This document shows positions 40,053 through 49,097 of a stretch of DNA of 64,000 bases, piece after piece. The stretch spans positions 1-64,000 of the forward strand of contig NZ_JALMUV010000030.1 of NCBI RefSeq assembly GCF_023155275.1, given 5' to 3'. Under the pieces are notes generated by a model, which saw only the letters and a list, made by a program, of their open reading frames with translations, ran no database searches and had not been told where the DNA came from. A program made the position numbers and the translations under genes. How positions within the stretch are numbered: position 1 is the first letter of the stretch; each line of letters opens with the position of its first letter. Source of the stretch: Streptomyces rhizoryzae (lineage in GTDB: Bacteria; Actinomycetota; Actinomycetes; Streptomycetales; Streptomycetaceae).

Positions 40053-40628
40053 TCACCCGTGCGCAGCGGCAGGAGCGCTGCCACGCCGGGGGTACGGGGC
40101 GAGTCCGGCGCACAGCAGCAGGCCCACCGCCGGCAGCGCGTCCGGCCCCAGGAGGGAGACCAGCACGGCGAGCCCCACCGCCACCGCCCGCCACACGGGT
40201 ACGGCCCGGACCCGTGCCAGGTGGCAGAACGAGGCGAGCAACCCCACGTACAGCAGCACCGGTCCCGCGGTGTAGACGACGAGGTCCACCCCGGGGACGC
40301 CCTGGATGCGGGCGAACATCGCGCGCATGGCCTCGTGGTCCGCGGCGAGGGCGCCGACGGCCAGATCGGCGGAGATCTGCGCCATCGCGCAGACGGCCCC
40401 GACGAGGCCGACCCCCGCCGTCGCCGTCGCGAACGGACCGCGGCCCGCGAGCCGGCGCAGTTCCCACAACACCGGGACGAAGAGGACCAGCGCCGCGAGG
40501 AATGCCAGGTGCCCGGCCGTCCAGGCCGGACCCGGACCGCGCTCACCGTCCAGGCCGTCCAGCACGCGGAGCCCCGCGTACCCGACGACCAGCAGCGGCG
40601 CGGCCGTGAAGACGAACGTTTTTGCCAT
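40053..40628 (-). CDS. Polytopic membrane protein (possible separate gene)
   Basis: 191 aa from the ATG at 40628, preceded by 'gaggatcgcggc'. About six hydrophobic helices ('FVFTAAPLLVVGYAGLRVLD' first). It could be translated independently or as the C-terminal part of the sigma-like frame. No family assigned with confidence; resembles DUF4386-type proteins. The histidine kinase starts 38 bp downstream on the same strand. Confidence 0.6.
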   Translation of the reverse strand: MAKTFVFTAAPLLVVGYAGLRVLDGLDGERGPGPAWTAGHLAFLAALVLFVPVLWELRRLAGRGPFATATAGVGLVGAVCAMAQISADLAVGALAADHEAMRAMFARIQGVPGVDLVVYTAGPVLLYVGLLASFCHLARVRAVPVWRAVAVGLAVLVSLLGPDALPAVGLLLCAGLAPYPRRGSAPAAAHG

Positions 40629-41801
40629 GCCGCGATCCTCACCGCGTCGCGCCCTGTGCACATCGCCGACGCGACCCATCTCCCGCTCCCCCCTGGGAGG
40701 GAGGCCCCGCACGGCCCGGCGGCCGTTCTCCAGGCGCTGGGCGCGGTGGGTGAGGTGGCGGCGTTCGGGGGCGCTGTGGGTGCGGGCGGCCGCCGCGCGG
40801 TAGGCGTGTGCGGCGGCTTCGTCGTGGCCGAGCAGGTCCAGCAGGTGGGCGCGGGTGGCCAGGAGGCGGTGGTGGCGGGCCAGGCGGGGGTCGCTCTCCA
40901 GCCGCGCCAGGAGGTCGAGGCCGGCGGCCGGGCCGTGGACCATGGCGAGGGCGATGGCGCGGTTGAGGCTGATCACCGGGTTGGGCCCGAACCGCTCCAG
41001 GAGGGTGTAGAGGGTGAGGATCTGGGGCCGGTCCGTGGCGTCGGTGTGCTCGGCCTCGTCGTGCACGGCGGCGATGGCGGCCTGGAGTTGGTAGGGGCCG
41101 GCCTGCCCGCGGGGCAGCGTGCGGCTGATCAGGTCCACGCCCTCGGCGATCAGTTGGCGGTCCCACAGACCGCGGTCCTGCTCCGCCAGCGGCACCAACG
41201 CGCCGTTCGGCCCGGTACGGGCGGGGCGGCGTGCGTCGGTCAGCAGCATCAAGGCGAGCAGCCCGGCGGTCTCGGCGTCCTCGGGCACCAGGCGGTGCAG
41301 CAGCCGGGTGAGGCGGATCGCCTCGGTGGAGAGTTCCGGCGCGGTCAGAGCGGTGCCGCCGGTGGCGGTGTAGCCCTCGTTGAAGATCAGGTACAGCACG
41401 TGGCGGGCGGCGGCCAGCCGTGCGGCACCGGCGGAGCCCCCCGGCCGGGCCAAGGGGGTGCCGGCCGCCCTGAGGGCCCGCTTGGCCCGGCTGATGCGCT
41501 GGGCCATCGTCGCCTCGGGTACCAGGAACGCCGCGGCGATCTGCGCGGTGCTCAGGCCGCCGGCCGCGCGCGGCGCCTGGGGCACCCCGGTCTCCGGCCA
41601 CTGCAACGCGGCGGCCAACAGCGCCTCCTGGACGGCGTCCTCGGCCGCGTCGAAGGACCCGTACCGGCGGACGAGCGCGCCGAGGACCTGCGGCGCCAGC
41701 GCGCGCAGCAGGTCCTCGACGCCGTGGTGGGCGGTGCTTCCCGCGCGCCCCGTCGGCGCGCTCTCACCCTTCGGTCGGAACAGGAAACCCGCCCTCGACA
41801 T
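40053..41801 (-). CDS. SigJ-like ECF sigma factor with internal deletion, in frame with a membrane protein
   Basis: One open frame of 582 codons. Residues 28-75 match the start of sigma region 2 of large ECF factors ('RYGSFDAAEDAVQEALLAA'), but the protein jumps from 'QWPETGVP' to 'LSTAQIAAAFLVPEATMAQR' (region 4), lacking the ~75 residues (regions 2.3-2.4 and linker) normally between. The C-terminal helical domain of this class ('LNRAIALAMVHGPAAGLDLL') is present. No stop separates it from the polytopic membrane protein beginning at residue 392. The sigma part is probably non-functional as a sigma factor. Confidence 0.75.
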   Translation of the reverse strand: MSRAGFLFRPKGESAPTGRAGSTAHHGVEDLLRALAPQVLGALVRRYGSFDAAEDAVQEALLAAALQWPETGVPQAPRAAGGLSTAQIAAAFLVPEATMAQRISRAKRALRAAGTPLARPGGSAGAARLAAARHVLYLIFNEGYTATGGTALTAPELSTEAIRLTRLLHRLVPEDAETAGLLALMLLTDARRPARTGPNGALVPLAEQDRGLWDRQLIAEGVDLISRTLPRGQAGPYQLQAAIAAVHDEAEHTDATDRPQILTLYTLLERFGPNPVISLNRAIALAMVHGPAAGLDLLARLESDPRLARHHRLLATRAHLLDLLGHDEAAAHAYRAAAARTHSAPERRHLTHRAQRLENGRRAVRGLPPRGEREMGRVGDVHRARRGEDRGMAKTFVFTAAPLLVVGYAGLRVLDGLDGERGPGPAWTAGHLAFLAALVLFVPVLWELRRLAGRGPFATATAGVGLVGAVCAMAQISADLAVGALAADHEAMRAMFARIQGVPGVDLVVYTAGPVLLYVGLLASFCHLARVRAVPVWRAVAVGLAVLVSLLGPDALPAVGLLLCAGLAPYPRRGSAPAAAHG

Positions 41802-41828
41802 CCCGCGACACCGTTCTCCGACGTTTCT

Positions 41829-42209
41829 TCAGCCCCTCTGCCGCCTCCCCGGAGCAGCTTCCTCCGCCCGGAGCTTCGCCGCCCGCTCGGACGGGTCGTA
41901 GGCGGGGCCGACGCCCTCGACCAGGACGAGGTCCCCGTCGATGTGGTCGGTCCGCAGCCGCAGGATGTCCTGGTAGGCGGGGGACGCGTACCACGCGCGG
42001 GCCGTGGCCAGGTTCGGGAACTCGATCAGCACCATGGTGCCGGGCCAGTCGCCCTCCACCACCTCGGCCGGCGGGCCGTGGATCAGGAAGCGGCCGTGGA
42101 ACGGGTCGAGCGTGCCTTGGATCCGTGCCAGGTACTCCAGGATGTCGGGGTGGTGGCGGCGGCCACGGAGATGCGCAAAACCGTAGGCGGACACGCGCGG
42201 TTCCTCCAT
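41829..42209 (-). CDS. DUF1330 family protein
   Basis: 126-aa dimeric alpha/beta-barrel protein with the DUF1330 pattern 'GPPAEVVEGDWPGTMVLIEF' and 'ATARAWYASPAYQDILRLRT'. Function unknown. Precedes the sigma-like gene by 27 bp on the same strand; SigJ/SigG-type factors are commonly accompanied by small Dabb/YCII-type proteins. Confidence 0.85.
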   Translation of the reverse strand: MEEPRVSAYGFAHLRGRRHHPDILEYLARIQGTLDPFHGRFLIHGPPAEVVEGDWPGTMVLIEFPNLATARAWYASPAYQDILRLRTDHIDGDLVLVEGVGPAYDPSERAAKLRAEEAAPGRRQRG

Positions 42210-42276
42210 TCGTTCCGGTACGGCTCGAACGTAGCCCCGCGCGCCGCGGGCCGCGATTACCGGCGAGGTAAGCGAG

Positions 42277-43245
42277 TCAGCCCCGCAGCTCCGTGAGGAA
42301 CTCGACCAGCGCGGCGGTCACCTCCGCCGGCCGCTCCTGCTGGGTCCAGTGGCCGCAGCCCGGCAGCACGAGCGGAGCGCGCCGCAGGTCGGGCAGCAAC
42401 TCCGGCAGCCGTTCGATGAGTTCGGGGGTTCCGGGGAAGGACGCGACCAGGTCCCGGTCGCCGTACACGTACAGCGCGGGCGTGGACACCACGGCGCCGT
42501 GCCAGGGGGCGGTCAGCTCCCAGTTGCGGTCCAGGTTGCGGTACCAGTTCAGCGCGCCGGTGAAGCCCTGCGCGTAGGAGGCGGTGAGCTCGTCCAGGTC
42601 CTCCTCGGTGAGCCAGCCCGGCAGCTCCTCGGGGTCGGCCATGTCCGCGAGCCAGCCCCGTGCCGGGTCGGACACCAGGGCCCGGTCGGGCCGGCCGGCG
42701 CCGGGGGCGTCACCGGAGCCGGAGTAGAGCAGTTTGCGCAGCCCGGCGCGGGTGTCGCGGGCGAACTCGGCGTCCGCGGCCCCGGGTTGGTTGAAGTAGT
42801 TCCAGTAGAACCGCCCGCCGAACCGCTCCTGCATGGCCGCCAGCGGCGGGTGCTCCCCCCGGAACGGCGGCGGCACGCTCAGTCCCGCCACCCCGCGCAC
42901 CACATCGGGCCGCAGCAGCGCGGTGTGCCAGGCCACCGGCGCGCCCCAGTCGTGCCCCACCACGAACGCCTCCCGCTCGCCCAGGGCGTGGATCAGCCCG
43001 ACCACGTCCCCGACGAGGTGCAGGATGCTGTACGCCGCCACGTCCTCCGGGTGGTCGCTGCGGCCGTATCCGCGCTGGTCGGGGGCGACGACCCGGAAGC
43101 CGGCGGCGGCCAGCGGGGCGAACTGGTGGCGCCAGGAGTGCCAGGACTCGGGGAAGCCGTGCAGCAGCACGACCAGCGGCCCCTCGCCCTCCTCCGCGAT
43201 GTGCAGCCGGATGCCGTTCACGTCGATCATGCGATGCTCAACCAT
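42277..43245 (-). CDS. Alpha/beta hydrolase, epoxide hydrolase-like
   Basis: 322 aa. Oxyanion motif 'HGFPESWHSWRHQ', nucleophile Asp in 'GHDWGAPVAWH', cap domain with a tyrosine, and final 'CGHWTQQERP' His: the arrangement of soluble epoxide hydrolases rather than esterases. AGGAG lies upstream of the ATG at 43245; ATG 43230 ('MIDVNGIRLH') is the alternative. Probably xenobiotic or lipid epoxide hydrolysis. Confidence 0.88.
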   Translation of the reverse strand: MVEHRMIDVNGIRLHIAEEGEGPLVVLLHGFPESWHSWRHQFAPLAAAGFRVVAPDQRGYGRSDHPEDVAAYSILHLVGDVVGLIHALGEREAFVVGHDWGAPVAWHTALLRPDVVRGVAGLSVPPPFRGEHPPLAAMQERFGGRFYWNYFNQPGAADAEFARDTRAGLRKLLYSGSGDAPGAGRPDRALVSDPARGWLADMADPEELPGWLTEEDLDELTASYAQGFTGALNWYRNLDRNWELTAPWHGAVVSTPALYVYGDRDLVASFPGTPELIERLPELLPDLRRAPLVLPGCGHWTQQERPAEVTAALVEFLTELRG

Positions 43246-43402
43246 GCGGCGAACATACTCCTGCGCGCGTACCGGGAACGGCTCAGGTGCCCGGCCGCGC
43301 CGGTCCCGACGTGCTTGACCGCGGGGCGCGCGGGAGGCCGATACTTCCGGTACTTTCGGTGCTTCGCGCGCAGGGTTCGGCGCGCGGGAGACGGGGGCTG
43401 CG

Positions 43403-43951
43403 GTGGGTGGAGCACAGGACGGCGCGGCGGAGCGGGCCCGGGGGCTGGCCCGGGAGGCCGTGCGGCAGCTGGCGCCGGAGGAGTTGGCGCTCTTCGAGGA
43501 GACGGCCGCGGCGTACTTCGACGATCCGCGGCAGGAGGGCCGCCGGACGCGTCCGGAGCCGCTGGGCATCGGCATCGACGCCGTCCTCATCGGGACGCTG
43601 ACCCAGTTCGCGCTGCCGGTCGCGGCGGCCGTCGTGAGCAACATCGCCACCGACGCGCTGCGCCGGGAGGGCCGGCGGGGCCGGTGGTGGCGCCGGTCGC
43701 GGCGCACCGGCGGTGCGGAGGGCGGCGGGGGCGGCGGCGGGGACAATCCGTTCGCCGCCCCGGGCACCGGGCCCGCCGCGGTGGCGGGGCGGCCCCCCGG
43801 CCCCGGGGAGCTGGAGCGGCTGCGGCGGATCGCCCACGACCGGGCCACCGCCCTGGGACTGCCGCCCGCGCAGGCGCAGTTGCTGGCGGACGCCGTCATC
43901 GGCGGTCTGCTGGCACCCCCGGCCCCGGACGAGGAGGAGAACGCCTCATGA
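43403..43951 (+). CDS. Hypothetical protein, coupled to M48 peptidase
   Basis: 182 aa, GTG start. N-terminal charged helices ('LAPEELALFEETAAAYFDDP'), a hydrophobic stretch 'GTLTQFALPVAAAVVSNIAT', a Gly-rich linker, and a helical C-terminus. No family recognised. The stop overlaps the ATG of the M48 peptidase (ATGA), implying a joint membrane function. Confidence 0.65.
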   Translation: MGGAQDGAAERARGLAREAVRQLAPEELALFEETAAAYFDDPRQEGRRTRPEPLGIGIDAVLIGTLTQFALPVAAAVVSNIATDALRREGRRGRWWRRSRRTGGAEGGGGGGGDNPFAAPGTGPAAVAGRPPGPGELERLRRIAHDRATALGLPPAQAQLLADAVIGGLLAPPAPDEEENAS

Positions 43952-46203
43952 GCGCCGCGCCGGCCCCGGCAGCCGGCGCTCCGCCGGGCATGCCGCACCC
44001 CTTCCGGATGCCGTCCGGAACCTCGCTGCGGTTCGCGCTGCTCATCCTGAGCACGTCGACGGCGATGGCGGTGGCCCTGGGCGGGGCCGTCAGCACGGCG
44101 GCGTACTTCGGCCTGGGCGGCGGCGTGGACGGCCTGGCCGACGCCCTCCGCTGCACGGCCGAGCACTTCCCCGACACCGCCGCCGACCCCGGCCGGCTCT
44201 CCCGCATCTGCCCGCTGCCGGACCTCGGCAGCGGCACCGCCGTCGAACTGCCCGCCCTGGCGGCGCTCTGGCTGGCCGTCGGCGCCGTCTACTGGCTGCT
44301 GCCCGCCTACCGGGTCCGCCGGCGCCGGCTCCGCCCCCTGCCGGACACCCTCACCGGCATCCGGAGCACCCTCGCGGAACTGGTGGCGCTCGCCGGACTG
44401 CGGTGCCGGGTGCGCTTCGTCGCCGACTGGCGCGACCCGGCCCCCACCGGGCTCGCGTTCGGCCGCGTCGGCCGCCGCCAGGTGATGCTCAGCGGCGGTC
44501 TGCTGCAACTGCACCGGCAGGACCCCGAGGCGTTCCGCGCGATCGTCCTGCACGAACTGGCGCACCTGCGCAACCGCGATGTGGACATCGCCTTCCTCAC
44601 GCTGATCTGCCAGCGGCTGTTCGTCACCGCGCTCGCGCTCCCCATGGCCGTCACCGCGCCGTTCGCGCTCCTGGTCGCCGTGGTGCTGATGCCCGGCGGC
44701 CTCCTCTACCAACTCCTGCTCATCGTCACCCAGTGCGCCCTCGCCGCCACCGTCGTCCTCACCGGCACCGCGGTCCTGCGCAGCCGCGAGCTGTACGCGG
44801 ACGCCCGGGTCGCGGTGTGGACCGGGGGAGCCCACGCGCTGCGCCGCATGCTCACCGCCCAGCAGCACCTGGACCGGCCCGGCCGCCGCCTCCCGCCCGC
44901 CCTGCGCCCGCACCCCGCCGCCGCACGGCGGCTGGCGGCCCTGAGCGACACCAGGCTGCTGTTCGGCTTCGGCCCGTGGGAAGCGTTCGGCCTGGCGCTG
45001 ACCTGCTCGCTCGTCTACCAGCAACTGGCCCGGTGGACCGAGGAGGCCGCCCGCCTCGGCAGCTCCGGCAGCCCGCTGTCCGCGGCCGTCCCCGCGGTCC
45101 TGCTGGGCGGTGGCGTGGCGATGGGCGTCTGGCGGGCGACGCTGGCCGCCCGGCTGGACGGCGACCGGTGGCGCGGCGCCCACCGCACGGGGCTGGCCAT
45201 GGCCGCCGGGCTCGTCATGGGAACGTTCGGGGACCAGGTGCGCAGCACGGCGCTGGCCCTCGGCCTCGCCGACTCGCTCCCCGTCCAACTGGCCTGGTGG
45301 CTGGTCCTGGGGGCGGTCGGCTACGGATACGTGCGGTGGAACGCGGCGACGGCCCGGCTCTGGGCCCCCGCCGTGCTGGCCGCCCGCCGCCCCCTCCGGC
45401 TCGTCGCGGCCGGCTGCGCGGCCGGCGTCGCGCTGCTGAGCGTCTGGCTGGCACACGCCTACGCCGCGGGCAGCCCCGGCTTCGACCTGCTCACGCCGCC
45501 CCGCCCGCTGAACCTCCTCCCCACCCCGCTGGACTACCTGGGGTACGTGTTCTCCACGGCCTTCGTCCTCCCGCCGCCGGCCGGGGTGCTCGCGCTGGTC
45601 CTGCTCACGGCCACGCTCCCGCTCGCCGCGCCGCTCGCCGTCCGGCTCTCCCGCCGCAGCCGCGTCCGCGTGCCCGGTACGGGGCCCGAGCGATTCCTGC
45701 TCCGGCCGCTGCCCGCCGCGCACGCGGCCGCGCTGCTCGCACCGCCGGTGCTGCGTCCCGCGCGGGCCGTCGTGCAGGGCGCGGTGTTCGGCGCGGCCGC
45801 CGGGCTCGGGCTGTGGCTGTGGCACCTGTGCTGCGCGGTGGTCCTCCCCGGGCCGATCGTCCGGCTCGGCGCGGTCGTCACCTTCTATCCGGTGGCCTTC
45901 GCGGTGCTGCTGCAACTCGCCGTCGGCTTCGTCGTCGCCTGGCGGCAGGCGACCGCTGAACTCCGCGCCGTCCACGGTGTCCTGGGCACCCTGGGCGCCG
46001 GCCTGCCGCTGCCCCTGGCCGCCTTCACCGCCCGCGCCCACTTCGCCTGCCTGCACTGGGGCTCCGGCCACCTGGCCTGCCGCCCGGCGCCCGACCTGGA
46101 GCTGGCGCTCACCACGACCCCCCTCATCACGGTGTGGACCACCGCCCTGGCCCTCCTGCTCCTCCCCGCCTGGACCGGCCTGCGCGACCGTGCCCGCCGC
46201 TGA
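43948..46203 (+). CDS. M48 family membrane metallopeptidase
   Basis: 751 aa. Zinc-binding HExxH as H202-E-L-A-H206 in 'VLHELAHLRNRDVD', with about twelve predicted transmembrane helices flanking and following the protease domain. M48 (HtpX/Ste24) enzymes degrade membrane proteins or process peptides; the extended multi-helix C-terminal half is typical of actinomycete members. Coupled to the preceding hypothetical gene. Confidence 0.85.
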   Translation: MSAAPAPAAGAPPGMPHPFRMPSGTSLRFALLILSTSTAMAVALGGAVSTAAYFGLGGGVDGLADALRCTAEHFPDTAADPGRLSRICPLPDLGSGTAVELPALAALWLAVGAVYWLLPAYRVRRRRLRPLPDTLTGIRSTLAELVALAGLRCRVRFVADWRDPAPTGLAFGRVGRRQVMLSGGLLQLHRQDPEAFRAIVLHELAHLRNRDVDIAFLTLICQRLFVTALALPMAVTAPFALLVAVVLMPGGLLYQLLLIVTQCALAATVVLTGTAVLRSRELYADARVAVWTGGAHALRRMLTAQQHLDRPGRRLPPALRPHPAAARRLAALSDTRLLFGFGPWEAFGLALTCSLVYQQLARWTEEAARLGSSGSPLSAAVPAVLLGGGVAMGVWRATLAARLDGDRWRGAHRTGLAMAAGLVMGTFGDQVRSTALALGLADSLPVQLAWWLVLGAVGYGYVRWNAATARLWAPAVLAARRPLRLVAAGCAAGVALLSVWLAHAYAAGSPGFDLLTPPRPLNLLPTPLDYLGYVFSTAFVLPPPAGVLALVLLTATLPLAAPLAVRLSRRSRVRVPGTGPERFLLRPLPAAHAAALLAPPVLRPARAVVQGAVFGAAAGLGLWLWHLCCAVVLPGPIVRLGAVVTFYPVAFAVLLQLAVGFVVAWRQATAELRAVHGVLGTLGAGLPLPLAAFTARAHFACLHWGSGHLACRPAPDLELALTTTPLITVWTTALALLLLPAWTGLRDRARR

Positions 46204-46218
46204 GCGCCCGCCGGCGGA

Positions 46219-46863
46219 CTACCCCAGGCACGCCTCCACCCGCCCCGCGAAGTCCAGCACCGCCGCGGCACCGGGGGACCAGCCGCGGGCGGTGGGGCGG
46301 TGCAGGGTCTGGACGAGCAGGACCGCGCCCTCGGGGAGCGGTTCGATCACCAGCCGCCGGGCCACCTGCCAGGTGTGGTTCCGGTCGGGACCGGCCGTGG
46401 TGGGCGTCAGCGCCCGGGCCGCGTCGGTGAGGCCGCTGTCGTGGTTCAGGCGGTCCGCGGTGGCGGGGTCGCCTGTGAAGCGGGCCGGGGCGGCACCGCC
46501 CGGCGCGCTCAGCTCGACGGCCGCGGGCACCGGGGCGGTGGCCAGCGGTACCGCGTAGAGGAGGGGGCCCAGCCCCAGGCTGCGGCGGAGCCCGGCGCGC
46601 CCGGACAGGACCCCGGCCCGGAGTTCGAAGCGCCGGGGGGCGGTGGCGTCGACGTAGAGGAAGCAGTGCGTCGGCGCGGGCATCCCGCTGAACCGCGCAC
46701 GCGGCGGGAGCAGGCTCCCGGCCGGGACGCCGGTGCTCCCGGCGGGCAGTGCCGTGGCCAACGGCGGCAGCGCCAGGCCCAGTTCGGCTCCCAGGGCGGC
46801 GGTGAGGTCGGCGGCGGCCTGCTCGGCGGTGGCGTTCCGGCCGGCCCAGATCGCGGCGGGCAT
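46219..46863 (-). CDS. Hypothetical protein
   Basis: 214 aa, no recognised family and no signal peptide or membrane segment. Alpha/beta pattern with 'FLYVDATAPRRFELRAGVL' and 'TWQVARRLVIEPLPEGAVLL'. Lies 19 bp after the TM-anchored protein at 46883 on the same strand, suggesting a two-gene unit. Confidence 0.6.
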   Translation of the reverse strand: MPAAIWAGRNATAEQAAADLTAALGAELGLALPPLATALPAGSTGVPAGSLLPPRARFSGMPAPTHCFLYVDATAPRRFELRAGVLSGRAGLRRSLGLGPLLYAVPLATAPVPAAVELSAPGGAAPARFTGDPATADRLNHDSGLTDAARALTPTTAGPDRNHTWQVARRLVIEPLPEGAVLLVQTLHRPTARGWSPGAAAVLDFAGRVEACLG

Positions 46864-46882
46864 GGTGGGTCTCCTCGCTCGG

Positions 46883-47278
46883 TCAGGAAAGGCCGGCGGC
46901 TTCCCGGCGGACCTGGGCGGCCTGCTGGTCCTGGCCCCGGGCGTCCAGGAGTTCGCTCAGCCGGCCCAGTGCCGCCCGGCGCTCGGCCTGGAACCGTCCC
47001 GGCCGGGCCCGGGTGAGCGCCCGCCAGGCGTCGGCGGCCTCCCCGGCCCGGCCCAGGGCCTCCGACTCCCGGCCCCGGGCGGCCAGTTCGTCGCGGTCGG
47101 CGTCCAGCTGCCGGGCCTGCCGCAGCAGCGCCTGCGTGGGGTCCTCGACCGGGGCCGGCGCGGCGGCCTCCTCGCGGGCCACCCGGCGCCGGCGGACGGA
47201 CACGCTGAGATACCCCACCAGGGCGATCAGCGCGCCGGTGAGGACGGCGGAGACCAGTTTGTGCAGAAGTTCGTCCAT
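46883..47278 (-). CDS. Single-TM anchored, TPR-like hypothetical protein
   Basis: 131 aa. An N-terminal transmembrane helix ('LVSAVLTGALIALVGYLSVS') is followed by an Arg-rich junction and a helical TPR-like domain ('AADAWRALTRARPGRFQAER'). Function unknown. Upstream 47279-47524 contains no gene or clear motif. Confidence 0.65.
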   Translation of the reverse strand: MDELLHKLVSAVLTGALIALVGYLSVSVRRRRVAREEAAAPAPVEDPTQALLRQARQLDADRDELAARGRESEALGRAGEAADAWRALTRARPGRFQAERRAALGRLSELLDARGQDQQAAQVRREAAGLS

Positions 47279-47524
47279 GGGGATACCCGTTCACTCGCTG
47301 CGGACGCGCACCCGCCGAGGCACGCGGGGGCGCGGCGGGCGCCCGAACGGTCCGTTCGGCGCCCCGTCCCGGCCACTGTCGCCGCAGGCGCTGAAATGCC
47401 GATGAAACCCCGGTGGGGCGCGGGACGGTGGCGCCGGGGGAGGGCCGGAGCACGGCGCCGCGGGACGGCCGGCGAGGCGTCGTACCCCCTCGCCGGCCGC
47501 CCCGCGGCGCGCGTGGCAGGCGCC

Positions 47525-48283
47525 CTACCGGGCGTCGTACCAGGTGATGCCGTCACCGCCGTCCTGGGCGATGGTCTGCGTCATGATGTTGCCCTCCTGC
47601 CAGTACGTGGGGTGCTGGTTCACGAAGCCGGGCACGGACCGCAGGGACGTGGCGTCGCACGCCAGGTCGGTGCGGATGCAGAAGCGCCGCACCGGGACGC
47701 CCTCGTACGCGGCCGGCGCGGCCCCCGTGGAGGTGAACCCCAGCGCGCTCCAGCCCTTGGGGACCCGCGCCCACACGCCGGTGCCGGGCTGCATGGGGTC
47801 GGCGTAGAGCATGCCGTTCACCTGCGAGCGCGGTATCGCGGTGCGGCCGGCGGCGATGGTGGCGAGCACCTGGTCGGCCACCTGGGCGCCCTGGGAGTAG
47901 CTCACCAGCGTGAGGCGGGCGGCCGGGTCGCGGCGGTGGGTGGCCTCGGCGGCGGCCAGCAGGTTGCGGTACCCCTCGCGGACGCTGGCGTCGTAGCTCG
48001 GGGCGTTGAGGTCGGGCGCGTTGTGGCCGTTGAGCCAGGGGCCGGCGCTCGCCGGGTAGCAGACCGGCACCGGAATGCCGCCGTCGAGATGCTTGTTGGC
48101 AAAGGCGTACGTGGAGGTGCAGTCGGGCGCGGGCGCCGCCGAGCCGGTGCCGCCGACCTCCAGGTAGTAGTGGTGCACCGGAGCGGCGTGGGCGACGGAG
48201 GGTGTCGCGGCGGTCAGGGCCGCCAGGGCCGCCGCCGCTCCGGCCGTGCCGATCGCCTTCTTCCATCTGGTGCGCAGGGTCAT
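47525..48283 (-). CDS. Secreted PE-PPE-domain (cutinase-like) hydrolase
   Basis: 252 aa. Sec signal peptide 'WKKAIGTAGAAAALAALTAA' cleaved near 'AHA-APVHH'. The mature domain 'HYYLEVGGTG' ... 'LTLVSYSQGAQVADQVL' has the GxSxG-like nucleophile elbow (SYSQG) of PE-PPE/cutinase-type serine esterases. ATG 48283 follows GAGGAGAAG. Likely extracellular esterase or lipase. Confidence 0.85.
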   Translation of the reverse strand: MTLRTRWKKAIGTAGAAAALAALTAATPSVAHAAPVHHYYLEVGGTGSAAPAPDCTSTYAFANKHLDGGIPVPVCYPASAGPWLNGHNAPDLNAPSYDASVREGYRNLLAAAEATHRRDPAARLTLVSYSQGAQVADQVLATIAAGRTAIPRSQVNGMLYADPMQPGTGVWARVPKGWSALGFTSTGAAPAAYEGVPVRRFCIRTDLACDATSLRSVPGFVNQHPTYWQEGNIMTQTIAQDGGDGITWYDAR

Positions 48284-48377
48284 CGCTGGGCTTCTCCTCG
48301 AAGTGCGGTGGGGCACGTGCGTGGTTCCGCGCCGACGTTAGCGGCGGCCGTTGGAATGGCGATGAAACGCAAGGCGG

Positions 48378-49097
48378 TCAGCGGACGTCCCCGGTGCGGC
48401 ACTGCTCCGCGAGCGCCCGGAAGACGAAGAGGTTGGGAATCCCGGACACCGCCGGCCCGAGCCGGTGCCGCTGCCCACCGAGGGTGAGCACGACGAACCC
48501 CTCCTGCACGCCGATCCGCCGCACCCGCTGCCACGGCGCGCACAGCGCTCCGGCGCCGACCCCCTCCCGGGTCAGCCAGATCTCCCCGAAGCAGACCCGC
48601 TCCCCCCGGCGCAGCGCGGCCAGCGCACCGGGCAACTGGGCCCGCAGGACGGCCCGTGGGAGCTCGTGCTCCCACGGGCGCGGGTCGCCGCCCGCCGGGC
48701 CGCCGACCAGCACCAGGCGCCGGTGCTCGACGTCGGTGAGCGTGTGCAGGACGGCGGCGCCGGCCGGGGACCCGCCGCGCGGCCGGGCACACTGCCGGAA
48801 CACCGCGGTGGTGGCGTAGCGGACGACGTGGATCCGGCCCTGCACGGCGACCGTCATCCCGTGCTCGTAGAGGTCCAGCCGCGCGTTCGGGCTCGCCCGC
48901 GCCGCGGTGGCGCGGCCGTACGGGACGCGGGCCGGCCGGCGGCCGAGCACCCGGAACAGGCCGGTCCGGGCGCGCGGGCGGTACGCGGTCGCCGGGTGGG
49001 TGGCCAGCCGCCGGCCCAGGCGTGCCCGCCCGGCCGCCGCGGAGACCCGCGCCAGCAGCAGCTCCTCGCCGCGGGTGCGCGGCGCCGGGCCGGTCAC
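48378..49097 (-). CDS. Conserved actinobacterial protein, DUF6585-like
   Basis: 239 aa, beta-rich, no membrane segment. 'ARLDLYEHGMTVAVQGRIHV' and 'CFGEIWLTREGVGAGAL' recall the PH-like DUF6585 group of Streptomyces (from memory, uncertain). The GTG at 49097 overlaps the stop of the LuxR-BTAD regulator by 4 bp, so it is co-translated. Confidence 0.6.
   Translation of the reverse strand: MTGPAPRTRGEELLLARVSAAAGRARLGRRLATHPATAYRPRARTGLFRVLGRRPARVPYGRATAARASPNARLDLYEHGMTVAVQGRIHVVRYATTAVFRQCARPRGGSPAGAAVLHTLTDVEHRRLVLVGGPAGGDPRPWEHELPRAVLRAQLPGALAALRRGERVCFGEIWLTREGVGAGALCAPWQRVRRIGVQEGFVVLTLGGQRHRLGPAVSGIPNLFVFRALAEQCRTGDVR

Noticed and set aside
42277..46071. A 1264-codon minus-strand open frame running opposite the M48 peptidase gene
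   Set aside because: Only its first part after 43245 (the hydrolase) has protein-like sequence; the rest is Arg/Gly/Pro/Glu-rich antisense sequence caused by high GC opposite a real membrane protein gene.
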